From the NCBI GenBank assembly GCA_003290165.1, contig QNQO01000461.1, positions 248,001 to 312,000 on the forward strand: a stretch of DNA of 64,000 nt, in the 5' to 3' direction. Each line of letters opens with the position of its first letter. Position 1 is the stretch's first letter. The notes beneath the pieces were generated by a model. The model was not told the origin of the DNA. It worked only from the letters and a program-made list of their open reading frames with translations, and did no database searches. Of the stretch, positions 37,461 to 48,700 are shown piece by piece. This DNA is from Berberis thunbergii. Lineage: Eukaryota; Streptophyta; Magnoliopsida; Ranunculales; Berberidaceae. The position numbers and the translations under genes were made by a program.

Positions 37461-37603
37461 TGGAAATGGGGAGAGGGAGAGCTTCCCTCCTTTTCTCCCC
37501 CAAAATTTTGATTCCCTTTTTTTTTTTTTTTTTTTTGGAAACGAGGCAGGAGCACGTGTGACCCACCCTCCCTTGCCCATTTCCTCGACAAGTAGAATTT
37601 CTC

Positions 37604-38639
37604 TAATATGACAGTCTATAACTTATAATAATGTAGATTCACCTGAAAGGAATTTTCTAACAATCTCCCACTTGGACTGCATAGATCAGCCATAGATTAT
37701 ACATTGTAAAATATTATAACCTCAAAACTTGAATGTCGAGATTTGTGAGTATCGTCTAAAAACAATATGGCCATTGAAAAATATCAATATAGGATTATAG
37801 CGGCCTTCACCACATTTATCGTGGTTGAACCCATCCATGGTCACAAATAACAATACCATCAATGATATAGATCAAAGTATAGATGTGTGGCATGAAAATG
37901 ATATGTAATGTGATCCCTGTTCATGTCCTTTTCAATTGGTCCTACCTTATGATTCAAAAATTGAATTCCCTTATTCAGGTTAATATGTGCAAGCATAATT
38001 GAAAGAAGTAGAAAACTTTATTTCAAAATCATCAATAACATGTAATGAGAAATATGAGTTCATCAAACATGACAAAATATTACAAACTCCCACAAATTAG
38101 CACTATACCATAAAGGCAATTTTAACACACTAGCTTTGTTCCTAAAATATTTATAACAACACAATTTTTTTTTGCAAATGAGGGCATTACAAATATTATC
38201 AACACCTTGACATGTTACAACCTTCAAATTTCATAACACTTATCCAAATTGCTAATGACACTTTAGCATGTTATGATATTTAAATATTAGCAACACCTCA
38301 ACGTGTTATTTATGTTTCTATTTTTTTATTACAAAAATCAATATGTAAAATTTTATTTATTTTTAAATAAATAAAGAGGTATCAACAAATGAATGACATC
38401 CAATGAGATTATAAAACCCAAAAATTCAAATACCAATGTTAACACCCAAATTAAAATAATCTCGCAGCCATTAAAAGTGAAATAATTACAACATCGCTAA
38501 TCGTTTCTCATATTGGATGAATAAAAAAAATACATGTATAAAATACATCATTAGCATGCAAACAACTAAGGAAAAAAAAAGTTCCAAGCTCTATACAATG
38601 CACCATTCATTGTATTAGTATATAGCAACAAGAAAAATA
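37604..38639. other. AT-rich repeat-like DNA, no recognised gene
   Basis: Short words such as ACAACACC and AACATGTTA(T) recur, but no element boundary or open frame could be defined. Confidence 0.35.
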
Positions 38640-39336
38640 TAAATTGGTTGGTAATATTGGCTCGGTTGAGATCCTTGTGAGACAAAGTACGACTCACAGT
38701 CCTTTACAAAAGGACTCAAAGTCTTTGTGTGCTTGTGTAATTGGTTCCCAATTTATTGGGAAGAGTTGGACAATGATGATTCTTTTGTGACTCCTAATTT
38801 GTGTGGGACTCAAAGTCCTTCTCTTATCTATTTAAAGCAAGCATACAACACGAGATTGAAATAAGAAAATACAACCTGAATTAGCAACACACACACAACT
38901 GAAACAAAACAACATTTGTAATGTAAAAGAGGTTGCGAACTCGGCGTGAAACAAGCAGCAAGACGGTGTGAAACCGACTGCGAGCACGACGTGAAATAGG
39001 CTGTGAGTTTGGCATGATTCAGTGTGTGTGCAGCGTGAAACAATAGCCAAGTTGAAGGATTGGAATCGAGTGATTTTGGGTGTTCTTCGTTTGCGAGTTT
39101 TGTCAAACCTTTGGTAGTATTGTTTGCTTGAGATTGGGTAATCTCAAGGATTGTTGCTTGACAACGTTGTAATCTTCAAGTAAGTGTTTTCATATCAATA
39201 AAATAGTTACAGAGCCGTTGTCCGTGGAGTAGGCAAAGCCGAATCACGTAAATCTCGGTGTCATTTTTATTTTCTGCATATTGCTTATTGTTTGTTATTA
39301 TTTGCATAGCGTGTTTAGCTATTCACTATCACCAAT
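38640..39336 (+). mobile_element. probable Copia-type solo LTR
   Basis: The segment has LTR-like organisation: a GTTGGTAATATTGGCTCGG start, a promoter-like middle, and GTTACAGAGCCGTTGTCCG followed by GTAGGCAAAGCCGAATCACG and TAAATCTCGGTGTC. The last block is typical of the R-U5 part of many plant Copia LTRs. No internal domain adjoins it. Limits are approximate. It is directly abutted by the TRIM at 39337. Confidence 0.45.
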
Positions 39337-40825
39337 TGTTGGAGCATCGTACACGTGCACTTGCGCACACCCCTTGATCCACTATACATAGCAACGATGT
39401 TGTCCCCAACTTAAACATCATCTATTGGGTTGGGCCTTCCATTTGGGCCTAGGTGGTGTGGAATTTTTCCCAAAAATGTCTCGTTACTATTAGGGAGTGA
39501 ACCATCTCCTTATAAACTTATGTGACAACTCTTCCTTACTTGATGTGGGACTATTCAAGCCAGCACTTTCTCAACAATCTCCACCTAGGCGCGAATCATC
39601 ACACATCCCCAATCCATCCACCGGTCTGCAACATCTCAAAGTACACCTCCTCGAGTCTCATGGGTAACCATGATCATGTGGGTAGCACTCGGTGTATGGG
39701 CTCGACTATTGGCTCCACCTTGTCGCAACCACTGCACTAACTTCACCTTGTTCTGACTTGTAGGATATTCTTGGACACCAACTCAGTAAGGATCATGATC
39801 ATTCATCTAGTGGACTGCGCACCTGCGATGCTCTACCTGGTCTGGCTCGCTGCCATGCACCTACTTTTCTTGAACGATAGAGAATGATCGTTCACCCAAA
39901 GGACCTACGTTCCCACCTGGATTTGTCTCGCTGCCCTGCGCCTACGTTTATCCCTTGAACAATGTGTTGTCTGCACCTTCCTTGCCGATTGAGTCCAAGC
40001 CGAACCATCGACTCTAATCCAATTGTTGGGGTGTTGCGCATGTGCACTTGCACGCACCCCTTGGTCTACTATACATAGCAGCGATAATGTTCCCAACTTA
40101 AACATCACCTATCGGGTCAGACCTTCCATCTGGGCCTAGGTGGTGTGGGATTTTTTCCAAAAAGGCATTGTTATTATTAGGGAGTGAACCATCTCCTTAT
40201 AAACCTTTGTGACAATTCTTCCTTACTTGATGTGAGACTATTCAAGCTAACACTTTCTGTGATACTGTTGTGTGGGCGGACCTGATGGGGAGGGTACGGG
40301 AGAAGCCCAATAAACCTATGGATCCCAAGAGGGGTTGGACGAGCTACCAATGGGAGATTATAGTCACACATCGCCTAGGTGAAAAAGGGGATGTGCTATA
40401 TATGTACGAGGTTGAATCTACAAAGTACTACACATTTTAAAGCCATGCGAGCCTTGGGCACAAAGCGGAGAATATAATACTCTGTGGATCGGGTCGTGAC
40501 AGAATTGTATCAGAGCCAGACCTAGCCGAAAGTGTGCCAACGAGGACGTTGGACTCCCTTAGGGGGTGGACTGTGATACTCTTATGTGGGCGGACCTGAG
40601 GGGGGGTGCGGGAGAAACCCAATAGGCCTGTGGATTCCAAGAGGGATTGGGTGAGCTACCAAGGGGAGATTATAGTCCCACATCACCTAGGTGAGGGAAG
40701 GGGATGTGCTGTATATGTACGTGATTGGATCTACAAAGTCCTACGCATTTTAAAGTCATGCGGGCTTTGGGCAAAAAACGAACAATGTAGTACTCTATGG
40801 ATCGGGTCATGACACTTTTCCAACA
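39337..40825 (-). mobile_element. TRIM element 1, interrupted by a nested second TRIM
   Basis: Direct repeats of about 240 bp lie at 39337-39576 and at 40024-40257 plus 40815-40825, where the second is split by another element. On the minus strand the LTR starts TGTTGAGAAAGTGCTGGC and ends TGCTCCAACA. The sequence after the right LTR (ATTGGATTAGAG) is a degenerate Met-tRNA primer site, and CTAGGTGGAGA before the left LTR is a purine tract. The interior is about 447 bp and codes for nothing recognisable. I saw no target duplication at the outer ends. Confidence 0.75.
40258..40814 (+). mobile_element. TRIM element 2, 557 bp, nested in an LTR of TRIM 1
   Basis: LTRs lie at 40258-40501 (244 bp) and 40572-40814 (243 bp), each TGTGATACT...TGACA. 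Only 70 bp separate them. Within those 70 bp are a primer-binding site (TTGTATCAGAGCC, initiator-Met tRNA type) directly after the left LTR and a purine tract (TTAGGGGGTGGA) directly before the right LTR. Flanks CTTTC (40253-40257) and CTTTT (40815-40819) match at four of five bases. The flanking TRIM 1 LTR sequence resumes exactly after the element. Confidence 0.85.
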
Positions 40826-42304
40826 ATCTTGATTTCATCCAAGATTGGACCACAAAAGGTGCTGTTGTCATCGACTTTTTTGTGGGTAAAGGAGCTGGAA
40901 AACCTGATATCTGTGGTGTTAGTTGCTGCTGTGAACTTGAAATTTTTGTAGAAATAAGTTGAATCAATGAAAGAAAAACCTAGAGCCTTTTACATGTAGG
41001 TATGAAATTGTATGCATGTGCACGCATATTTATTTATTTATGTAGACTAAAATCAAGTTTGAGCATATGAGCATTTACCAAATGATGCATACATTCTTGT
41101 TGAACTCATGTTGAGCCATTACAAAAAGCAGATTCAAACCGCAACTTTCCGACTGCTAAGATTATCCTAAAACCATGGAGATTTAACCTCAAAGGTGCAA
41201 CCTTGAGTGACAAAATGCAAACTTTAAAACAGATACAACAACAAAAAAAAGAATAGAGAGAGAGAGAAACAAACCTTTTAGCGACATCTCAGAATCAGTA
41301 GATAATCCATTAGGAACAACACCAGTTGAGTTGATCTAGGAAAGCAGTATGAGTAGGAGGTGCCTGTTTTACAGAGACAGAGACACACACAAGCTTATTA
41401 ACTTTTTAGGTAAAGAAACCCCCATGTTTTACTGATGCAAAATTTTGCAAGAGTTTCAAGACGACACTTACAGAAAAATTCCAAGATGATTGAATTTTCC
41501 TAGAAACCAAAAAAAAAAAAACACATATCTTAGAATTCTACTGCAAAGGGAGTGTAAACAACCAATTCAACAAAAAGAAAAACGAAGCTTGATGAACAAA
41601 GTAAATGGTTGACACAAGCTTTCCTATCAGACGATTACTACTCATCAAACTAAATTTGCAAAAGTTCATAAGCAGTTAGATTAAAGTCTAAAATTTTGCA
41701 AAAAAATTAACAGAGAAAATAAATTGCCACAAAGTCTTCTACCAAAGAAATTCACAAGCACTCAAAACTTGCAAGACAAAATTAAAAAACAATCAAATAA
41801 AGTTGAACATGGACAGAAATGAAAACAAGAAAATGTAAGAATGTAGATGAGGAGATTATTACGAAGTAGCGGAATTCGGAGAAATGAAACAAGAAGAACA
41901 TCAAAACCCTAAAGAAAGCAGACACTCAGATGCATTTTTTGCCCTTGTTTGGTTGCTTATTAACCCCTGCCCTATTGCGCTAGACCAAGAATTTAGAAAC
42001 TGAAGAAATGGGAACAGAAGGCTCATTCCACGCGTCTTTTTTTCTTGATTTTAATATGTTTTTGGTGAGTCCAGACTAAGTGTTTTTGTACTTGTTGGTA
42101 ACATTTGCATTTCGCAAAGATACATTTTTGGTAGGTTTTGTGATTTAGATAGGGACCCTTAACAAAATTTTCTTTCAAAATACCAAAATTTGACAAATTT
42201 CTTTCAAAAGCATGGACAAAGAAAAGTGGGATCTTGGTTCCAAATTGAACCTAATCATTTGGGTGTTGTTCCACACACAAAGCTTACTATATGATGGTAC
42301 ACAA
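40826..42304 (-). other. mostly non-coding DNA with weak exon-like signals on the minus strand
   Basis: Minus-strand blocks at about 40835-40945 (FPAPLPTKKSMTTAPFVVQS) and about 41283-41340 (ending ATGTCGCTAAAAG|GT) have splice-like borders. A leader-like segment with an AGGGTTTTGATG motif lies near 41880-41940. They could be remnants of a host gene whose end was disrupted by the TRIM pair. No family is recognised. Confidence 0.2.
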
Positions 42305-42575
42305 TAGAGCTGAACAAAAAACCGATCAAATCGATTAAATCGACCGAATCGATTGGTTCGGTTTAAATTCGGTTCGGATCGATTTTAAAAATTCAAAAAC
42401 GAAGTGGTCGGTTCGGTTTTCGGTTTCTATGTGATTATAACTGGCCAAACCGAACCGACCAATTATATATAATAAATAATATATATTATATATATATAAT
42501 ATAATATGTTTAAAATAGTCGGTCGATCGGTTCGGTTTTTTTTCGATTTTGGTTCGATTTTAGTCAGTTCAGCTT
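42305..42575. mobile_element. second hAT-like foldback element rich in CGGTTCGGTT motifs
   Basis: The left end is TAGAGCTGAACAAAAAACCG. The right end is GTCAGTTCAGCTTC, so GAGCTGAAC pairs with GTTCAGCT. Multiple CGGTTCGGTTT and ACCGAACCGACC words surround an AT-rich centre (TATATATAATAAATAATATA), the same plan as the element at 9945-10324. No intact 8-bp target duplication is visible. Confidence 0.55.
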
Positions 42576-42789
42576 CGATTTGAAAATTTTACAACATCTT
42601 AATATTTAGAAGGCAATGACTACTCTACAACACCAAAAAGGATTTCTCACATCATCATTGATTTTTTTTTACTTACACCACCAAAAAAACAGTTTTTGAA
42701 AAACAAGTAACTTAAAAATAAGGTAATTTTCAACCAATTTAAACCCTCAATTGAGATCGATTCAAAAGTTGATCAAAAAAAATTGTAGT

Positions 42790-42992
42790 ACTCTGAGTTA
42801 TCTAATAAACATAACTTGAATCACTTGAAAATGTTTTGAAATGAGCTAGTTATGGTCATTTTACTAAAGTTGCACAAATATACCTCGGAATGAAAACGAG
42901 ATAGTATCCCTGACTTTTGGCCAACTTATTTGCTTGATCAAGACCGATTCTCAAGTTGATTAAACTAGATACTTGACTTGGAAATTGAAATA

Positions 42993-43070
<78 letters not shown>

Positions 43071-43820
43071 TGACTTGGAAATTATTATTATATAGACTAT
43101 ATAACGATTTTTCTATAGAGTTAGACTAGATACTTGAATGTTGTAGTACTCCGATTTATTTAATAAATAAAACTTGAATCAGTTGAAAATGTTTTGAAAT
43201 GAACAAGTTATGGTCATTTTACTAAAGTCGCACAAATCTGTCTCGCAATGAAAATAGGATAATGTCTCTGACTTTCGGACAACTTATGTGTTCCATCGAG
43301 ACCAATTCTCAAGTTGATCAAATCATAAAAGTTGTATTATTCTGAGTTATCTAATAATCACATTTTGAATCATTTGAAAATGTTTTGAAATGAGAAAGTT
43401 ATAGTCATTTTACTAAAGTCGCGTAAATTTGTCTCGCAATGAAAATGGGATAGTATCTCTGACTTTCAGCAAATTTTTGTGCTCGATCGAGATAGATTCT
43501 CAAGTTGATAAAAATACAAAACATATAATGCTCTGAGTTATCTGATAAACACAACTTGAATCACTTGAAATTGTTTTGAAATGAGCAAGTTATGGTCATT
43601 TTACTAAAGTCGCACAAATCTGTCTCGCAATGAAAACGGGATAGTGTTCGTGACTTTCAGCCAACATATGTGCTCGATCGAGACCGATTATCAAGTTAAT
43701 CAAAACAAAAACGTCTTACTACTCTGAGTTATTTAATAAACAAAACTTGAATCATTTGAAAATGTTTTGAAATGAGCAAGTTATTGTTATTTTACTAAAA
43801 TCGCGCATATCTGTCCGAAA
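42790..43820. repeat. tandem satellite-like repeat, about 190-bp period, five diverged copies
   Basis: Units begin near 42790, 43147, 43340, 43529 and 43718 with CTCTGAGTTATCTAATAAAC. Each contains TTGAATCACTTGAAAATGTT, TTTGAAATGAGCAAGTTATG, GTCATTTTACTAAAGTCGC, CTCGCAATGAAAA(C/T)GGGATAGT and a GACCGATTCTCAAGTTGATC block. Spacing is 189-193 bp except for the first interval, which is enlarged by a microsatellite. The length is close to that of nucleosome-phased plant satellites. Confidence 0.8.
42994..43063. repeat. (ATT)n microsatellite inside the satellite
   Basis: An uninterrupted run of TTA/ATT trinucleotides, about 70 bp, interrupts the first satellite unit. Confidence 0.95.
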
Positions 43821-43832
43821 ACATTTGTTGAA

Positions 43833-44010
43833 ATTTCTGGTTCGCCCAGAACAATGCGAGCTTTTGCAAAAACCTCACATTGTTCAAGTCAAGATTTTTT
43901 TTTTTGCAACAACTCGCATTGTTCTGGACGAACATGAAATTTCAGCAAAAAAATTTACTATTCGCCCAGATCAATGCGAGGTTTTGCAAAAACGTCGAAA
44001 TGTCTCAAGC
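43833..44010. repeat. small inverted/direct repeat cluster around CGCCCAGAACAATGCGAG
   Basis: TTCGCCCAGAACAATGCGAG (43842-43861), its complement CTCGCATTGTTCTGGACGAA (43913-43932) and TTCGCCCAGATCAATGCGAG (43961-43980) form an inverted pair plus a third direct copy. Each is followed or preceded by a TTTTGCAAAAAC word. The cluster adjoins the satellite and may be a hairpin-forming derivative. Confidence 0.6.
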
Positions 44011-44665
44011 GAACAATAGTTGTTTTTTTTTTTTGTGATTTTAGAATTTTTTATAAAATTTACTTTTTTTTTGTAATTGAAAATATTTCTGAAGTTTCCA
44101 TGAGATTACTTTTTTTTTTGAAAATTTTTGGCGTGGTTGCGATTTGAGTTTTGATTTTTAAGGGTTTCGATTTTGAGAGAGAGGGAAGAGATTTTGAGGG
44201 AGAAGGAAGAGATTTTCGAGGGAGAAATAAGAGATTGGTTTTGATTTTGCAAGAGATTCGAGGGAGATGGAAGATTTGAATTGGGGAGGGGAGACTTGAG
44301 TTTTGATTTGAATGAGGAGGAAAAAAATATTGTTTCTTTGTTTATATAGGTAGTACTGCGAGAAAGTATGGTGGTGTGGGTGAGAAAGTATAATGATATG
44401 GATAAGAAAATATATGGTGTGAGATAGTAAAATAGTGTGAGAAAGTACTTAGGATGATATGAAATAGTCGTTGCCTATTTAGAAATGTATTGACATAAAC
44501 ATCAAAAGGGGATAAGACCCTGATATAGCATCTTAATAACATGCTTGTTAGACAGACTTCACTCTGACATGCTTGTTAAATTCAACACTCACTCTGAAAT
44601 GCTTGTTAGATAGACATGGGCAGGTCTTGGTCAACGCCAATGAGATATAACATGGTATAATTTGT

Positions 44666-44855
44666 GAGCTTTGCTACAGAGCGAGGGAGGGAGCGAGGGA
44701 AAGGGGGCGAGGGATGGGTGGTAGCCACCCATCTGCCTCGAGATAAGCGCATAGAATTCGAGATGTGCGATGGTGCTTATCTTGAGGCGGATGGGTGGCT
44801 ACCACCCATCCCTCGCTCCCTCCCTCGTTACCTCCCTCGACCCCTAGAATTTTCC
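44666..44855. mobile_element. 190-bp foldback MITE, Mutator-like, copy A
   Basis: The flanks are perfect 9-bp duplications, ATAATTTGT (44657-44665 and 44856-44864). The element runs from GAGCTTTGCTACAGAGCGAG to CGACCCCTAGAATTTTCC and is palindromic over most of its length. ATGGGTGGTAGCCACCCAT on one side and ATGGGTGGCTACCACCCAT on the other lie inside GAGGGAGG/CCTCCCTC arms. A 9-bp duplication and these termini suit a Mutator-type MITE. It is the same family, in opposite orientation, as 63244-63432. Confidence 0.8.
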
Positions 44856-44864
44856 ATAATTTGT

Positions 44865-45761
44865 AAGAGTAAATAGTCTCTCTCAAATCCCAATCTCTTG
44901 ACAATGGAAGATAATGATACAGACCTCTAATCCACCTTGGTCCTGATTCCGAAAACAATGCAATACCATGCTCTTCTTTTTCCACCTAAACCATTGAATT
45001 AACAAACCTATACATAATTGAACCATTGTCAATCTGAAGTGGAAGACATTGTTACAATGAATTCCACTCACCCCACTCTTAAAAATCCAATCATTTTCAT
45101 TTATCAATTAACAAAACAATGGAAAAGCCTCAAAATTGAAACCCACATGTTAGTAAACAACATAGATCATCAATGAACTGATAAATCTACAAGAACATCA
45201 ACGTTATCATCATCATGCAAACATGTGAAGAAAATAAATAAATTAGAGAGCTCCATTTCAACGTCTTCATCTAAAACCAAAATTGAATCAAAACCATTTT
45301 CAATTGAATAACAAAAGCAAAATGAAAATCAAAGTAACTCACCTACTCGAATTTCAGAAGGTGCTTGTTCCATACTAAATATAAGCCTATTTCAATTTTC
45401 TGGATTATCATTTTTTTCACTTTGGTGAGCTTTATACAAGCGAGCCTCACCAATCATAACCTCGTACAATAGTACCTTTGTCTCATATGCTTATACCTAT
45501 AAAAAATGATACATTCTACTAGATAAATCAGTAGTATGTTTCCCGTGTGCAACTTCATTGCCATCAAAGTCTAACGATTTGCATAGAGCTAAGTTCTCTT
45601 GCTAAGGAGTGTTTGCAACCGAACTTGAGGAATTTGACCCACCTTCATTCATTGACTTACTTATATTTTGGGTTTTCTCCGAGTGTGCTTGAATCAAGAT
45701 CTAAAATATACAAAAAAGAAAAGAAAAGAAAAGAAAAGAAGAGAAACCATTAGGACCTTAT
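44865..45761. other. intergenic, with an (AAAAG)n run
   Basis: No gene is recognised. An AAGAAAAGAAAAGAAAAG run lies at about 45713-45742. Confidence 0.4.
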
Positions 45762-48700
45762 GTCACGCCCCGATTTTCGAAGAAAACGAAAATCCCAAAA
45801 TCCACTTAGGATTATCCGTTTCCCCAAAATTCAGGACGTGAAAATTCAATAACAACATAAACAAATAGCAACAACAACTAAACATGATTTAAATTACTAA
45901 AACAAATAAAACTCTAATCCGGAAAGGTCTGGCATGGCTAGCTCACTAGCGAAACTCCAGTAACGCAGCTCAAAATCTCTAAACCTGAAAGGCTAATCGG
46001 CTACATTCCAAAAGAAATGTACCCAAGAAGCAAAAGCTCACTTGGGTCAGCAATAAAGCTGGTGTGAGAAATCTTCATCCCAGAATCAATAAAATCGCAC
46101 GTGATAAACATCAAGCTAAACACAAACAATACACAAACACACCAACAGGTAGTTCCTCAACGAGGCAAAAGTGTAATGCAAGAAACACAGTTCCAAGAAT
46201 TTAGTTCCTCATCGAGGCCATCATATCATCATCCCAACTAAGTAAAAACACATTTACTTATACTTACCCTATAGGAGTTGACTATGGCAAGTCTGACCTG
46301 CAGAAATTGTTAGTAGACTTACCATCCTGCACAAAACGGTTAGAAACAAACAAATAAAATTTATGAGTTATCAATCCTCAGAAATGCAACAACAATAAAA
46401 ATCATAATCATATTAGACTATTATTGAAATATTAACAAAACACATTTTCTACCTTTAGGAAGACATGTAGTTCTCATTCAATGATTGAATGAGCATTTAG
46501 TTTCTTCCTTTAAGGTAATCATGCACATATACAAAAAAAAGAAATCTCGCTTCTTTTCCACAATCGCACTATCCTCCTTGTGCCAAACACACCTCACCCA
46601 AGTGTGTCTCCCTTGCCTTCGAAACCACTCGGAGCGTACATGTTCCAAGTGGGGTGCCACATCGAGGAACATGTCATCTCACCCGAAGTTCGATCTAGGC
46701 AAACATTTCCTAAATCTACACGTACAACCGAACGCACATGGAACAGTACATCGATATGTAAGCAAGTCAGCATACCCATAATAATATCACACGTATACAA
46801 GCAAGTCTGTATACAAAATAATTTCTTTTCTTTTCACATTTTTTTTTCTTCGGAGTTGCGGAAAAAAGCATAAAAAAATATCAACTAAAACTCAAAACTC
46901 TTTCATGGAGACACTTTGTCAACCATAAGTAAATCAACCACAATATCAACCATTCTTTTGGGGAAGCATAACATATTCATAAATCATGCTTTATAATAAC
47001 ACGGTGATCAAGTGACATTTTGTCATTCATAATGAAATCCACCCCTTCCTTTGGGAGAACATAACCATTTCAAGATGCATACATACATATGAACGTCATT
47101 AATCTTAATTGGTCCTACATCAATAGAATCAACGAGACATCAAAACAAAACCAACCATAGTGCAAAATCAAACACTACTACACATAGTACTCTCCATATG
47201 AATGTGATTTTTAGGGATAAACACATACATTCTAGTTTGGCAGGAAGTATCTCAAAACTTAAATCAAATAACTTGCATCAACAATCACCACCTTGAATTT
47301 GCACTAACCATTGAACTAATAGATTGCATATATGTCAAAATTAAAAGAAAATAACAATCCTAGCCTAACAAAATGATCATTACATCAAATAGATCTCTTC
47401 ATCTGGACAATTCATCAAACAAATAAAATAACAGAGTACAGAGATAAATAACATTCAAAATATGGTGTTTCATATTTGAGCTACTAACAGAAAATTATGT
47501 AAAAGAATATAAATTAAAGAAGTTTCACTTGGACCACTTGAATACGCATCTACAAGCATAAGCATGGGTTTAACGACTAACTGGTCCAGGTGGCAAGACC
47601 TTAACCACATTGCAACGGACTTAATTAATAAAGTTGTGATTATGGGAGTACAACTTGATATATTAGGACAATACAAGCATGTCAATTGACCAATGTGTAA
47701 CTAAGAAAAGTTAACCATCCATTTCAGACTAAATCTAGAAGCACCCATACCAAAATGCGATGGAAAGAATAACACAACAACCACATCAATGAATAAAAGT
47801 GAGGGAACTTGCTTGATTCCAACTGGTGATGGACTCCATGACTGTGTGAACAATGTATCACCTCTAGAAGTAACAGACAGAAGGTAATCCCTAACACACC
47901 TCTCATCTTCATCCTCCACAACTCTCTTAATAGAAAATTTTTCTCCTTACATAAACATCAACAAACCCAATTTACTAAGCAATCCCAAGCCCTTCAATTT
48001 GACAATTCTAAGATATTACCTAATTAAAATATTAACAAGATAACCCAATGTCAGAATCAACAAACCCCTAATGTTTCAACTATAGGAACTCACTGTACTA
48101 AATCATATATAGCTCATATCCTGATTACCAAACCCAAAATCATCCAACCCATGATGAAAAATCTACTCAACTACATATGACCATCCTTCCAAGGACCTCA
48201 TTGTACTACTTCACAGCTCAGCCGATGAAAATTTACCACAATGAAATAAAACCCAACACTGATTAGTCCCAATTCCAACAATACTTATCAAAAGATGAGA
48301 CTAACTCTAACAAAATTTTGTACTTCAGTGTTTGGGATTTTTTTTTTCTTTCATATGACTTGTTTTCTAACGACTATAACAAATTTCTTATGACTTGTTT
48401 TCTAATGATTAACCGTTTAAATCTGTGCCTTGTGATGATCCTATAATCCATGAAACAAAAAAAAAACTATCCTATTAGGCAACTAGAAACCAACAGAGGA
48501 TGCAATCTATATGAAGGAAAAACAAACTATATGAAGGGAAAAAAAAAACACTTTCAGTACAAGGAATTAAACAAACAGAAACAAAATAGAGCATGCTCAC
48601 GTAACGATCATCTTAGAAACGTGCACGATGAAAAAGATTAGAGCACTGAATTAGAGACAAAACATCTAAACAAGTTTAAGCTACTAATGGTGATACTAAA

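Larger units (their letters stand above)
27833..37603 (+). mobile_element. large Mutator-like element (FAR1-type MULE) with 1.4-1.6 kb inverted arms
   Basis: The left arm (27833 to about 29305) and the right arm (about 35930-37460) are inverted copies. Matching blocks include CGAATCCACCGAGGAATAGT, ACCCTCTCCCAAAAGGTAAA, the G-rich leader-like segments and the TAGTATCGGCACCGTTCG block. The right side extends about 145 bp beyond the match to GAGAAATTCTACTTGTCGAG (read inward from 37603), a plausible true terminus. The left terminus is lost beside the LTR at 27497-27822. Between the arms lie a broken transposase gene and several opposite-strand coding fragments. No matching 9-bp target duplication can be seen because the left end is truncated. 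Confidence 0.8.

Noticed and set aside
37288..37611. four overlapping open frames on both strands near the right end of the Mutator-like element
   Set aside because: They lie in GC-richer leader-like sequence of the inverted arm plus a poly-T run; none shows a domain.
39337..40257. Cassandra-type TRIM with 5S rRNA promoter
   Set aside because: The LTR lacks the conserved 5S internal promoter motifs.
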